This document shows positions 44,201 through 57,048 of a stretch of 64,000 bases of DNA, in pieces. Position 1 is the first letter of the stretch. Each line of letters begins with the position of its first letter. The translations under genes and the position numbers were made by a program. Below the pieces are notes generated by a model. That model did no database searches. It saw only the letters and a program-made list of their open reading frames with translations, and had not been told where the DNA came from. Source of the DNA: Laburnicola sp. R22_1 (lineage: Eukaryota > Ascomycota > Dothideomycetes > Pleosporales > Didymosphaeriaceae); NCBI GenBank assembly GCA_014281115.1, contig JACONQ010000020.1:1116001-1180000 (forward strand). Reading direction: 5' to 3'.

Positions 44201-45400
44201 CAGCAGGTACTGGTACATACGATTTGATTCCTGCGTCGCAGCACGGAAAACCCGCTCCGCTGCCATCATGGACTCGACGACTCGTGGATCAGAGGGCGTC
44301 TTGGGCATGGTTAGCTGCATGACATGCTGGCTAGGTTGTCGTGATAATGCGGGGAAGTCTGATGGCCTCGATTTCAGACGTGCCTGGGCACTGTGGGCAG
44401 CCGCGTCGTGATGCTAGGTGCTGGGGTGTAACAGCACGGACAATGAAAGTTTCATCTCGACAAGCGACACTCGCACTGCGCAGATTGCCCCTCCAGCGCG
44501 GAGACGGACACTCAGCACTCCGCCCCCATAGCGTGGCGATGAGACTGCCTGTGTACATATGTCATGCCACGCTCGGCGTGCAGACGACAAGAGGCTGCAG
44601 AGCGGGGGGCAATTTGGCAACCACGGGAGCAGGTGTTGAATGTCGGGCCGTGGAGCTGTGGCCACTGCGCCGGATGATTGGACGGCCAGCCTTACCGCCT
44701 TTTGCAAGCGGCAACGATGGCCTCTCAGCAGGCAGTCTTCGACGTGTTTAGGGAGGAGGGGGGAAATTTGAGAGCGGCGGCGACAACAAAGGGACGGCGG
44801 CAGCGCGGCACCCGTATCTCTGGCGCCCTCAGGTACATATCGGCCATGGCCATGCGTCGCAAATCCCCCGCGGCGATGATTGATGCAGCGCAGTTCCACA
44901 GTTCAATTGCACGGCGACTTGTTCAGAGCGCACGCAACACAGGGACAGGAACTGCCCGGGCGTCTGGCGGCCATGACATCACGTCGTACCACCGCCGTAG
45001 CGAGAGCACGGGCGCGCGAACCGCGAACCCTTCACCAGCCGCATTGGGGGTCAATGCCACGGTGGCTGTTCTTCAAAGCAGCAAAGCAGTGAAAAGCTCG
45101 CAGAAGAAAACCTGGACAGAGGTGGACGGGCAGCGCTCGCCGGCAGCGGTGTCGGCGAGCAAGCAACGGCGCGGGCAGACTGTCCCTTCCTTATCAGGCA
45201 AACCTATGGCCGGTCGTCAGCGCGATAGACTGTCGCTAGAGATAGAGACATGGGCCGGTCGCGGAACGACTATCTACGTCCCCGCGGACTGCGAGCGAGG
45301 GCGAGGCATGTTGCTCCCACGGTTTTGTCGCGCCCGACAGAGCGCACACCAGATTTATTACCTGCGCCGGTCGTGCGTCTCCTCGTTGTTGTCTGCATAG
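38281..45400. other. Seven-kilobase region with no supported gene
   Basis: Open frames up to 240 codons occur (for example 39768-40430, 44678-45400) but none has a recognisable motif, consistent splice sites or homolog-like composition, and frames on both strands overlap freely. No LTRs, inverted repeats, tRNA or rRNA genes were seen. GC content is similar to the coding parts, so it does not look like AT-rich RIP-eroded DNA. A CATT repeat lies at 38707-38728. Confidence 0.45.
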
Positions 45401-46396
45401 CTGGATAGATGGCTGCCCGCGCGCTCTCCGACGCCGCCCACGTCCCGACTGCAAGCCGCACACCTGCCCACTCGCTGGCGAGGAGCCGGCCGCTGCCGCT
45501 TGTTCCTGTTGGTGTTGCACGGTGGCTGCGCCGCGCATCTGATCCCTGATCCCTGCTCGCCCCCCCGGTCCGTCGAGTGCATCGTGCAAGCCCACTAATT
45601 CGCCGTGCAGCGCGCAGGCCTGCCTCGAATCTCGCCATCGAAGCCGGCCCACAGCAGACCCAGCAGCCCCAGCAGCCCCAGCAGCCCCAGCAGAGCGATG
45701 CCAAAAGCGTTGCTCGGCCGTTCCAATAGTCGCCGCCCTGCCTGAGAGCGCGTTCCCGCCCTCAACAGATCCTCCCCTCGCCTCCACATCCCCAGGCCTC
45801 TGCCAGCCTTTATCTACTCCCTCCGCCTCGCCCGTGCCTGTGTGACTCGGTTTCGACATCAACCGCCTCTCACCCACGGCAACCCACGGCACGCCATCCG
45901 AGCGCACCTTCCTCCCCGGTGTGCACCTGACGAGCCTTCTCTATCCACCGAAGCCGCCGGCACCCTCGAGCAGACGTCCCAGACGCACTGCAGACCGGCT
46001 CCTATCTCGACCCTCAACGGCCTGAGCATTCGCAGACCTCGCCGGCACAGCTTTGACTAGCTGTGAAGCCCGCCAGCGTCGCAAACCTTCTGCTCCTACG
46101 GCTTTGGCTCCGTTGCGACTGTCGCCCGAGCCGCTCCTTCACCTATCTTTTGTAAGTGAACCAACCCTGCCTCGTCTGCATCAGCCAGCAGTAGTTGTAC
46201 TGCCGATTGTCCGTCCGTTTGCTCGTGCCCATCACGGTGCCATCATTGGCTCTTTGTCAGCCCATATTGCATCATCACAACGCACCACGCTGACTCCGTC
46301 CCAGAATTTCTGTTAATACCTTCTCTTGTAATGCCCGCTTGACTTGCTGTAATTCCCCCAACCTTCGACCAACCTCAACCCTGCGAAGTCGGCCGA
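45401..46396 (+). promoter_or_regulatory. Promoter and probable long 5' leader of the CBM21 gene
   Basis: About 1 kb, pyrimidine-rich on the plus strand over the last 600 bp (CT-rich with CAAC/CCTC), as in promoters and long leaders of regulated fungal genes. Contains a CAG/CCC minisatellite at 45653-45694. A possible leader intron with GTAAGT at 46152-46157 and acceptors near 46370 is not proven. Confidence 0.35.
45653..45694 (+). repeat. CAGCAGCCC-type 9-bp minisatellite
   Basis: About four to five tandem copies of AGCAGCCCC (9-bp period) with little variation. Confidence 0.8.
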
Positions 46397-48652
46397 ATGC
46401 CTTACACGCCGCCCACCCAGCGCTCGCCGGCAACCTCAAAACCAAGCAGCCCTATTATCAGCCGAACACATTCCTACCCGGAGCAGTCCCCACCCTCGCC
46501 TGCCATCTCCCAGAGGCCGGCCCTGCCCCGCTCCGTATCGTCGACCTCATACCTCCACAAGCATCGCCGCTCCATCTCCAACTCGACCGCCAACTCGACC
46601 GCGGACAATACCGCTGCCAATGGCCAGGCGAACGGCATAACGCCCTCATCGGACGTCCATCGTGGCTTTGATCCGTCCGCACATGGTAGTCTCCGCCAGT
46701 CCCCTCCTCCTGTGAACAATTCTCTGATTCCGTCAGGTGCCATCACCACACCTCCTGACTCTTCGGATGACGACGATGAGCAGAGACGGAATATTGGCAG
46801 TCTTAGGGAGCTCCAAGAGGCGCTGCAACACATTCCTGTAAAACGTCACAGCTCACCCATTCGCCATGGCTCGTCAGACGCATCCGCCAACACGGTTGCC
46901 TCTGACACTGCGGCTCGACCGCTCACTGCGAACGCCCGCAAAATCTCGCACTCGCGTTCTTCGAGCGACATTACGTTATCCCAACGAAATGTCACACCGC
47001 TCAGCACCGAGAATCTTGCCATCAGCTCTACAGACTGCAGTGATGAGGAGGACGACGAGCTGCGGATAAAACCGTCGCTGCTCCGCAAAAAGTCGGGTGA
47101 GCTGGTCAAGCCTGCTCTTCGCCCTGCTTCCCACCGACGACCGTCTAGCATGCCGGGAACTCCTACCTATTCCAAGGCCGTGCACTTCAACGAGGATATC
47201 GAGCAGGTGCGCCACTTCCTTCAGGTCGATCGCCCGATTGCTGTGAGTGCTGGTTCTTCGCCTGTTGAGACATGTGACAGCGAGACCGAGTATCCGTTCT
47301 TCGAGCGACGCAAGGAGAAGGAGCCTGAGTGGGACATGAAGCTTGCCAACTTCCCCACCGATACCTACGAGCGACAAACGATGCCTGTCCGTGTCGAGCG
47401 GATCTTCCTAGCGTCAGACAACAAGACGCTAGTTGGTACTGTGGCTTGTGCTAACATTGCCTTCCACAAGCTCGTCGTTGCTCGCTTCACGCTTGATTAC
47501 TGGAAGACGACCTCCGAGGTCGTCGCTGAGTACAATCAAGACGTTCGCAAGAAGCACAAGGACGATGGCTATGATCGATTCAACTTCAACATTAAGCTGG
47601 CCGACCAGGCCAACCTGGAATCTAAGACATTGCTCTTGTGTGTACGCTACCAAGTCAACGGTCAAGAATTCTGGGATAATAACGCTTCCATGAACTACCA
47701 GGTCGACTTCGTCAAGAAGACGAAACCGTCCCCGACTGAAGGTAGCAGTGGTTCTCTCCGTGCCATCCCTCGTAGCCGTCACTCACCTTCTGCTCCCCGG
47801 CCTCGCTCTATGCCTGTTGGCTCGTTTGATGATGACTTCAGTCATGAGTTTGGGCCTAAGTTTGAGTTCGGCTCAGCTCGCGGCACATTCAAGGAATCAC
47901 CTAGCTCTTCAATTCGCCTCAAGCCTAGAAGCAAGCGCGGAAGCCTCTATCCAGACCAGGCAAACCAGTGTCCAGCTGTTGGCCAGGCATTCTCTACCCG
48001 CTACGACTTCAGTGCATCGCTCTCCGCTGCTCTGTCGAATGCCCAAAGTGCTCTCGGAGATCGCAGTGGTCTCACTCCTAACGGTACCAAGAAAGAGTCC
48101 CAGGACTATTTCAGCAAAGCCGTTCCCACAGGGGCTCCCAAGGTCTCTGCGGCTCCTGTTCCTGGTGCTCGGCCTGATAACATGTCGTCTGAGAAACCCG
48201 ACCTGCAGTCGGCTGAGTACAATGAGTTGATCCAGAAGTTTTGCTTTGTACGTTCTCGCCCCTCCGGAACGGTCGAAGGCTCTTACTAATTGTCTTCCTA
48301 GTTCGGGACCCCTTCTAAAGGCTCTCCCAAGGCGACTACTCCGTCTACCAAGAGCTCTCATACCGACGGTACAACGGAGTATATCCTGGATAGCCCGTCA
48401 GGTTCTGGCAGCAACCCTTCCTCTGCCTCGAATAGTCCTCCATGTCCTGCTCTGCCTGTTCTAGTTGACGGGGCTAGTGATGGTGAGCTAAGGGCCGCAA
48501 ACCGCAGTCCTTTTTTATCCCGGTCCACATCCCCAGGCCCGGTGACGGGATCAGGTCCTGAAGACCACGTGGCATCGCCATACCAATACGGCTATGGGAT
48601 GCATGGCGGTATCTTTCCTGAACCCAACCATGCTCGCCAGGCCTGTGTCTAG
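46397..48652 (+). CDS. Glycogen-targeting regulatory subunit of protein phosphatase 1 (CBM21 domain)
   Basis: Two exons, 46397-48247 and 48302-48652, phase 0, a 54-bp GTACGT...CTAG intron with a TACTAAT branch point; 733 residues. The PP1-binding RVxF-type motif KAVHF is at residues 260-264. A CBM21 carbohydrate-binding domain follows at about 325-440, with VRVERIFLASDNKTLVGTVACANIAFHKLVVARFTLDYWKT and the characteristic C-terminal strand FWDNNASMNYQVDF. The flanks are long Ser/Pro-rich disordered regions with many potential phosphorylation sites. This is the Gac1/Pig1/Pig2 architecture: it brings type-1 phosphatase to glycogen particles to activate glycogen synthase. Which of the yeast paralogues is its orthologue cannot be decided here. 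The last exon is less conserved; an alternative downstream splice near the TAG at 48650 cannot be excluded. Confidence 0.9.
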
Positions 48653-50058
48653 GTCTGGCAGTGGATTCGGCTTCCCGCAGATTGGTGATGGATCTCATCT
48701 AACGAATTTCCTTGGCGATGACGGCAACGCTTACGACGCGGTTTGATCTTCGACGAGTGGAGCGGACGTTCGCTGTGTTACGAATCATGGGAAACCTTGC
48801 CTGCGTAAACATGGTCACCGACGCTCACGAGTCTGGCTCATTCCGCTACGAAACGAAGTTGAAAAGCCCGGCGATTTGTACTGTGTTTTTTACGTCTCTT
48901 ATCCAGCGCTTTTTCCAGCATATCTCCGGATGGCTTCCTTGCTGCATTTTCGGATGGTCTTTTGCTATTCTTGCTTGTCTTTTCTGCGACGGAGTTGCGG
49001 CGGATTTCGGTGGAGTTGCTCGGACATGTTTTTTTCCTCCGATCTTTCCATCATGGACTGGTTTTAATGCTCTCGTCAGTCGAGCGACTCCACTCTTCGG
49101 TTCAGGCGCCTTGTTTCCGGCTCCTTCGTTTTCGTGTTCAGTGGGAGGGAAAGCAAAAGTGTTTGGTCTGCATTTCTAGGCTGTTTGGTCAGCTATTCTT
49201 ATGGTACCAGTCGTTCGTACATAAGCAAGCAATAGACTGATCGAGAGGTTGAGCGAGAATGCGAGTTCGATATGCTGCAACCGCGCTGTGTGTTCGTGTT
49301 AGTGGTTCAAATTGTTATCATCGGTGTCGCGGTCGTGGCTTCGTGCCGTATACGTCCGTCCGGTCAGGGTGGTGTTCTGAGATGTGTTAGCTAGAGTTCG
49401 AGGCGGCACCAAGGGGGATAGCCCGTGGATAGCCCATACATACCTAGTGAATGCAAAACCACGACAGTTCATGACCACTTTATGGCCCTATTGCTTGGTG
49501 CAGTCAGTTGTGCTTGGGACCATGAGCAAACGCAGATACATCCGAGATGTTGCCTCTTGGTACGATATCCGTCACTCAAGTATGTGAGATGGTCAACTTG
49601 AAAGCATGCATACTGAGGGAGTGAGCGAGGTAAGAGTGAGAAGAGCAGTCCTCTCCGTCAGAAAAGAGGAGGGGGAGGAGGAGGGGTAGGAGAGTCCGAA
49701 GGCCGAAGGAGACTCCAAGCGGCTATGGAGTCGCAATTTCTCCACTTTGAAGCCAATGGGCTTGGATCGTGAACTTTTTGTGTCCACATGACACCTGCCC
49801 CAGACTCGTGGATGCCGCCAAGCCAGGGTCTGGCTCACCGCCTTGCCCAAACGAGTAGCACACCTAACGAACCCCACACGACAATTGGGCTCGTCGTCCT
49901 TTCTCGACGCGCCTTCACTGCCGCTTGCCCACATCGTCTGCGCTGCTGGCTCCTAATTTCTCCGTGTGACTCGACGCTCGGACGGAACTCGACCGAAGTT
50001 GGACGAGACGAGACAGCGGGCGGCCTACGTCGGCTGTAAACAACTTTTGTGAAGAAGC
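48653..50058. other. Intergenic, no supported gene
   Basis: 1.4 kb: the 3' flank of the CBM21 gene, T-rich to about 49220, then the promoter of the EBP-like gene. Nothing else recognised. Confidence 0.4.
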
Positions 50059-51475
<1,417 letters not shown>

Positions 51476-52688
51476 TTTTGTGGTGAGGGGGATGGAGGGG
51501 GTGGGTGGGGGGCGTGAGATATACGGCTATGTAGGATGTAGGGTTTAGTATATAAGGTAGGGTAGTGTTGTGTGGGTAGGTAGTGTGTGAGGATGGGTGA
51601 GGTGTATATACTCTTATTCTTAGGGTTATTTGATATTGAGGCGTTGTTGCTGCGTGTGTGTTTCTGGTGGGCTGTGTATGGTTGTTGCGATGGTGCGATG
51701 CTGTGTTGTGGGTTAAGGATGTGTTTAAGGGATATTTGGGGTTGTGTGTGTATAGGGAGGCTAGGCTTTTTGTAGGATTGTTGGGGTATTGCGTGGTGCG
51801 TGGTGAGATGGTTGATTGGGATTTGGGTGCTAGTTATAGGGTTTAGAACTTTTGCTGGGGTTGTGGTCGTAGTGTGTGGTAGGTGTGGAATCGTTCGTTC
51901 TACTTGGCGGTTAGGTGTTGGTACTTTTTGTATGAGGTTGTCTAACGATTCGCTGTCTATTTTTATGGCTCCGCGGCTTCGAATGTTGTCGCCCATCATT
52001 TCCTCGTTCTCGGGACGGCGTTCTTTTAGAGAATCCCAGCCTTTAGGAGCTGAGTGAGTGGTTCTGCTTGGGTGGGTGCAGCTACTTTGCACGAGTTCCT
52101 GTGTAGCTTCGTGTTGCTTCCTCGGGCATGTTATGGCGATGCATAACGGTTCTGATTCGATGTCGTTACTTGTACCCGAGGACGTGTCGGATTGGCTTGC
52201 TGTTGGATGTCTGTTATCGCGGTGCATATGCTGCGTAGCGGATCTGATTGGGTGTTGTTGCTTCTGCATGATATCTGCTGCGATGTCGCTCTTTTGAACA
52301 TGGGAGCAGATGAGGGGTAAGCTGTTGTTGGGTAGGGAAGGTTCACCTCTGCATCACGCAAATTAATGACTTTTGCATCTTCTTATCGCATGTCCATAAG
52401 GCGCTTTTGCGTCTACGTTGCGTATCAGGGATAAAGTGCTCTCTTGGGAACATCTGTCTGGAGTTGTGCTCTAGGCTTGGTTGTGGACCGTGGTACAAGG
52501 CACCGGTGAGGCTTTGGCAAGGCAGCTTCTGCATGCGTATATTGATGGCGTTGGGCTGGGTTGCGCCTTCTTCAGCCTGATTGATTCACGTGGCTGCGTG
52601 CCAAGGCTAGGCAGTTGTTATCTGTCTTCAGCCTGCTCTGCTGCTTCTCCGCATTCTTCTACTTACGCTACTATCACGACTTTTTCCT
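51476..52688. other. Intergenic, no supported gene
   Basis: 1.2 kb, strongly G/T-rich on the plus strand (GTGTGTGTT, TGGGGGG runs). A 275-codon minus-strand frame is a product of this composition. The last 200 bp are the likely promoter of the HET gene. Confidence 0.45.
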
Positions 52689-55031
52689 ATGGATATACAT
52701 TCCTGCGACCATTGTCAGAAAATCGTTCTGAGAGTCGCCACAAATGAGCCCCGGCTATTTCCTCAACTCCATATGCTAAGTATCACATACGAACGGAAAA
52801 CTGTCCTAAAAGTAACGAAAAATGACTCCTTGGAGCATGTTCAATTCAGTTCAGCGGATATCATACAAGCAGTGCACGATCAGTGCTTACTGTTTGTTGA
52901 TTTAATCACTCCCACAAAAGAGAGAGAAATGGAAGAGTTCCTAGCCGACGCTATCTTTCAATATCGGTGGGATTTTCGCCATGACAAGTGGTGGCTGAAG
53001 TTATCTCTGAAAAATGACCTAAGACATCTAAAACATTATTACCAATTATTTGGCCTACATGGAATAAATCAGTCAGTGCCAGCAGCATTTCTCAACGAAC
53101 TGAGTTTCCCTGGTAAAAAGTCAATCAATGTTAATCCGGACTCGCCCGAGACTTATCGACTTGCGCGTGCCTGGATCGAAGAATGCGTCACCGAGCATGC
53201 GCATAGTTCGGATCCAAAGGAGGCTACCTTGCCTCTACGACTCCTTCAAATCGTCTCCATCGTAGACACTTACGACCTGTGTCTCGTCAAGACTTCTCAA
53301 CCAACTAGTCACAAGAATTACCAATTCGTGGCCTTGAGCTACTGCTGGGGCGGCGTACAACACCACAAGACAACAAAGTCTAGTCTTGAGTCAAATCGTG
53401 ACGCGATACAATTTGGACTGCTACCGAAAACGATCCAAGACGCCATACGGGTTACTTCGAAGCTAGGCTATTCATACCTCTGGGTAGACTCCCTTTGCAT
53501 TGTTCAGGACGACGAAGAAGAATTACAATCGGAGATTGCCAAGATGCCAGATGTTTACAGCGGAGCGATAGTCACAATTGCAGCGTCATCTGCAGCATCT
53601 GCAGCTGAAGGCTTCTTGCAGCCGCGCACCATGGACGAGGAATTCGCCGGGGAATTAAAAGTTCAATATCTCGATGGATTTACTGCAAAGATGGGAGTTT
53701 TGAAATCGACACGAGAGCAATTGTTTGATAGAAATCAACCACTAGATTCACGTTCCTGGTGAGTAGAACAAGCTCTCGCGTATTTATCCAACACGTATTC
53801 CAGATCGATGTTTCTTATGGGAATGAATCGCGTGCGACTTGGCGTGGGCTCTGCATACGTGCGATGTAAGAGTCCTAGCGTATGTGCTATTACCACGCCA
53901 GGTGCTGGTCTCATTCTGGAAGCGCTCTTCACCTCAGGTGCCAGGGACAGCTTTTCAACAATGAACCCGAGCTAACCAATTTACCTTGCCTTTAGGGCAC
54001 TCCAGGAACATGTCCTCTCAACACGCATTCTCCAGTACCGCCATCGCCAATTACGTTTTCTTTGTCCCATCTCAACCAGAGAACCTAAAGCAAGCACCGC
54101 TTGTTACACTGACGGCTGGACAAACTCTAGCCACTGTTCATTGATATTGCCAAAAGTTGACCCACAAGCTGGAGGTTCTGATAACCTGTCCCGGTTTGAA
54201 AATTTCTGGTACAGCACCATTGCTGCGTACAGTACACGCCGTCTCACGTGTCCTGCGGATAAAGTCTTGGCCATATCTGGAATCGCTACTAGGCTACAAG
54301 AATTCAATGGGGAGAAAGTGTACGTCGCGGGACATTGGATAGACAGTACCTCTAGTACCCTTCTGTGGTACGTCCTTTCTAGAGACACTTTTGACAGAGG
54401 CTACCATCGGACGCATTTGGATCCAGACTGGCTTGGACCGTCATGGGCATGGACTAGCGTTGCCGGCCAAATATGTTTCGTCAATGCATCCGATATACAA
54501 AGAAAGAAAGGTCAAGAGAACTGGACCACCACCTTGGAACACAGAGTGCTTGTTGATCAGAAAGCCCCGTTTGGTGCGGTCCGAGAAGCAGTGCTCGGGA
54601 TCACGGCACGAGCCTGTTGCGTTCGTTTACGGTGTCAACCATATAAGCATATCTACAGATACAAAGTATCTGAAGAAGATATCCCCGTCCAATTTACCAA
54701 CCACTGTATCATATTCGTGGATAACCGATCGGGGATTTGCGACAGAGCTATGCTTGATGGGCCTGTATATCTTGTTTTTGCAACCATCAATACGAACATG
54801 GAATATTTCACGGGTGGGAGTATTGATATTGCAAGCGCCGGGCAAGGGCTTGTGCTTGTGGGTTTACCTGAGCGAGAAGATGGTGTTAAGAGGCGATTTG
54901 AACGGCATGGGATGTTCAAAATTCGGTACGGGTATGATTTTGATCAGATCAAGAAGTGGGGTGAGGAGACCGGTCCCTTGTTATTGGACTGGCTTAACAG
55001 TGCCGAGGAAGCATATTTCGAGGTGCAATAA
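52689..55031 (+). CDS. Heterokaryon incompatibility (HET) domain protein
   Basis: Two exons, 52689-53758 and 53996-55031, joined in phase inside the Trp codon of LDSRSW|ALQEH; 701 residues, no lesion. A C-x-x-C pair near the N-terminus (Cys6, Cys9) is typical of these proteins. The HET domain shows all three blocks: FVALSYCWGG (residues 213-222), LPKTIQDAIRVTSKLGYSYLWVDSLCIVQDD (about 246-277) and, after the intron, the RxW-x-LQE block. The C-terminal half includes the usual TCPADKVLAISGIA motif and WLGPSWAWTS. HET proteins act in allorecognition and trigger cell death in incompatible heterokaryons; the domain is TIR-related. The 237-bp intron is long for this window. It is bordered by simple sequence on both sides. 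Confidence 0.93.
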
Positions 55032-56496
55032 GTAGCACCAACTTGGAGTAAAAACACCATATTACGCCGAGACGCTCAACCAACATTCATTACCCCGTCA
55101 CAAAGACAACTGGATTCCCGACTCGACACTCGAGCAACTCTAGACAGTGTCAAAAATCTTCTTTCCCGCTTCAAGACGATCAGACTCCTACCACGGCACT
55201 CGCACCACACCACACAGGGTCAACGACCATCATTTATGTTTTGATATGTGCTCATAGCTGCTTTTTCAATGTATCTTTTATTTTGAGACCATACCGCAGC
55301 TGTTACGTGAGTTTCGTGACTGTTAAAATCCGCGCCACAGACACACACACACACACATATAAGAGCGCACCCTCCAGTGCTTACCTATGCCCTGCCCCAC
55401 AATCCAGACAATGAATCCCGAACATCCACATACCACTCCCATCGCGTGTTCCGTACCAAATCCCCTCACCCCCTGTGCCTTTCCAGAAGCCTCGTTTCGC
55501 CTACTATCTTGGTAGGAATTCTCGCCCCAAAAGAGAAAATTATCAGTGTCTCCCATATCAAGCTTTTTCTTGTATACAGCCAGGATGCGAAAGAGGCTAG
55601 AATCTTAAACGATGGAATTCTTTTGAATGGTTATACGAGCCACGCCTCTATATATATCTACGCGCTAAGGAATCAATGAAGTGACGTACAGAACGCACCG
55701 AAATGGCGCTTAATAGCACCTCCTCCGGCTCTATTTTCCCTCCTTTCTTTACCCTGCTCTTGACTGCTATCCTGACCTCTAATGACCTTTAAACCCTCCT
55801 CCTATATTGTCCTTCGCTTATGTACACACATCCTACCATTTCAACCCGCCCCTCCCCGCCCCATCCCCTATCCACCTCCCACCACCTATCTCCCCTACAC
55901 CACTCGCAGCCCCTACCCCAACCCACCTCCACAGCCTCATACCACGCCCCTATCTTTTTCTTTTCTTTACTCCGCCCTATTCTATTTTATCCTATGAACT
56001 TATTTCTTCGAATACTAGATATAACAACAATAGAGTAGGACGTAATTTCAGGTATACGTTTATGTTCAGTCTAGAATACTATTACAGGCAATAAAAAGGG
56101 AAGGGAGAAAGGGAGAAAAAGGAGGAGAACGGAGGAGAAGGGTTCGTGCTGTAATGATAGGTGCGGAGATGGTTAGTTAGCTAGTGGAGTAGTTGATAGG
56201 GAAGGAGGTTGTTTTAAGATGAGGTAGAATGGTAGAGGGAGTAGGATGGACGGCAGAAGGTGCTGGGACTTTGAATGCGAAGCTTGGATTGTCGTCATTG
56301 GTGGATTGGCGATTAATATCATCACCACATTGAACGCGAGATAAGAAAGGCAGTAGAACAATTGAGTCAATGGTCGTGAGATCATAGCCTAAACACAACT
56401 AACAATAAGGAAAGTCAACTAACAATAGGAAAGACAACACCGCTTCGCTCCTCATACCACCCACCTCCACATCCACTCCCTCCCCCATCATCTCCA
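55032..56496. other. Intergenic, low complexity
   Basis: 1.5 kb between the HET gene and the convergent hypothetical gene. It holds a CACACACACACA run at about 55342-55356 and C/T-rich tracts (55820-55990). A minus-strand segment 56177-56406 following a TTGTGTTTAG acceptor reads YDLTTIDSIVLLPFLSRVQCGDD and could be a 3' exon of the next gene; see findings. Confidence 0.4.
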
Positions 56497-57048
56497 TCAC
56501 CGCCGCATACCCCTCCCATGATCACATTCCTCATCATAATAATGCCACTCGACATCCCTATTCCACGTTACTCTCTTCTCCCCCGCAGCATCAGCCCTCC
56601 CAACATACTCATACGGCGCCCTACTCACAGCCCTCATGCGCATCCACGCATCCCTCATCTGCGTCTTGCTCACCGGCCTCGGCGCCCGCTCATACCTGTC
56701 CTTCGCTTCTGGCCGACCCCCGCCGCGGGAGTGCTGAGACCCATTGCGGGCATATGGCCACGTTTCCTTCCCGTTGCGAGACACGGGCGGGGCACGGTTG
56801 GGCTCTGCGTCAGCGCGAGCTGGGGTGCCACGCGTGGATTCTTGGTAGTCGTCTGGGAGTTCGGTGACGAAGCCTGGCTTGTAGCGTGGCCTTTCGGCTT
56901 TTTCACGGGCGCGCTGGTCGTTTTTGTACTGGACGTGACGCGGGTCGTGGTCCAGGAGGTAGTTGGCGGCGAACATGATCATGAGGATGAGTTGTAGGCC
57001 GGTTCTTCTGTAGGTTGTGGGGTTGGAGGGGAACTCGAGGTTTGCCAT
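56497..57048 (-). CDS. Small membrane-anchored hypothetical protein
   Basis: 183 residues from the ATG at 57046-57048, intronless as read. One hydrophobic helix near the N-terminus (GLQLILMIMFAANYLL, about 17-32) is followed by a highly charged, Arg/Pro-rich, probably disordered region. A C-terminal segment (QMRDAWMRMRAVSRAPYEYVG...VTWNRDVEWHYYDEE) looks more ordered. No family recognised; the layout suggests a type of small organelle-membrane protein, but this is a guess. The predicted end (HGRGMRR, TGA) may instead splice onto 56177-56406. Confidence 0.65.
   Translation of the reverse strand: MANLEFPSNPTTYRRTGLQLILMIMFAANYLLDHDPRHVQYKNDQRAREKAERPRYKPGFVTELPDDYQESTRGTPARADAEPNRAPPVSRNGKETWPYARNGSQHSRGGGRPEAKDRYERAPRPVSKTQMRDAWMRMRAVSRAPYEYVGRADAAGEKRVTWNRDVEWHYYDEECDHGRGMRR

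Noticed and set aside
44678..45400. 240-codon plus-strand open frame
   Set aside because: Low-complexity Ala/Arg/Ser translation without motif; frames on both strands are open together in this GC-rich stretch.
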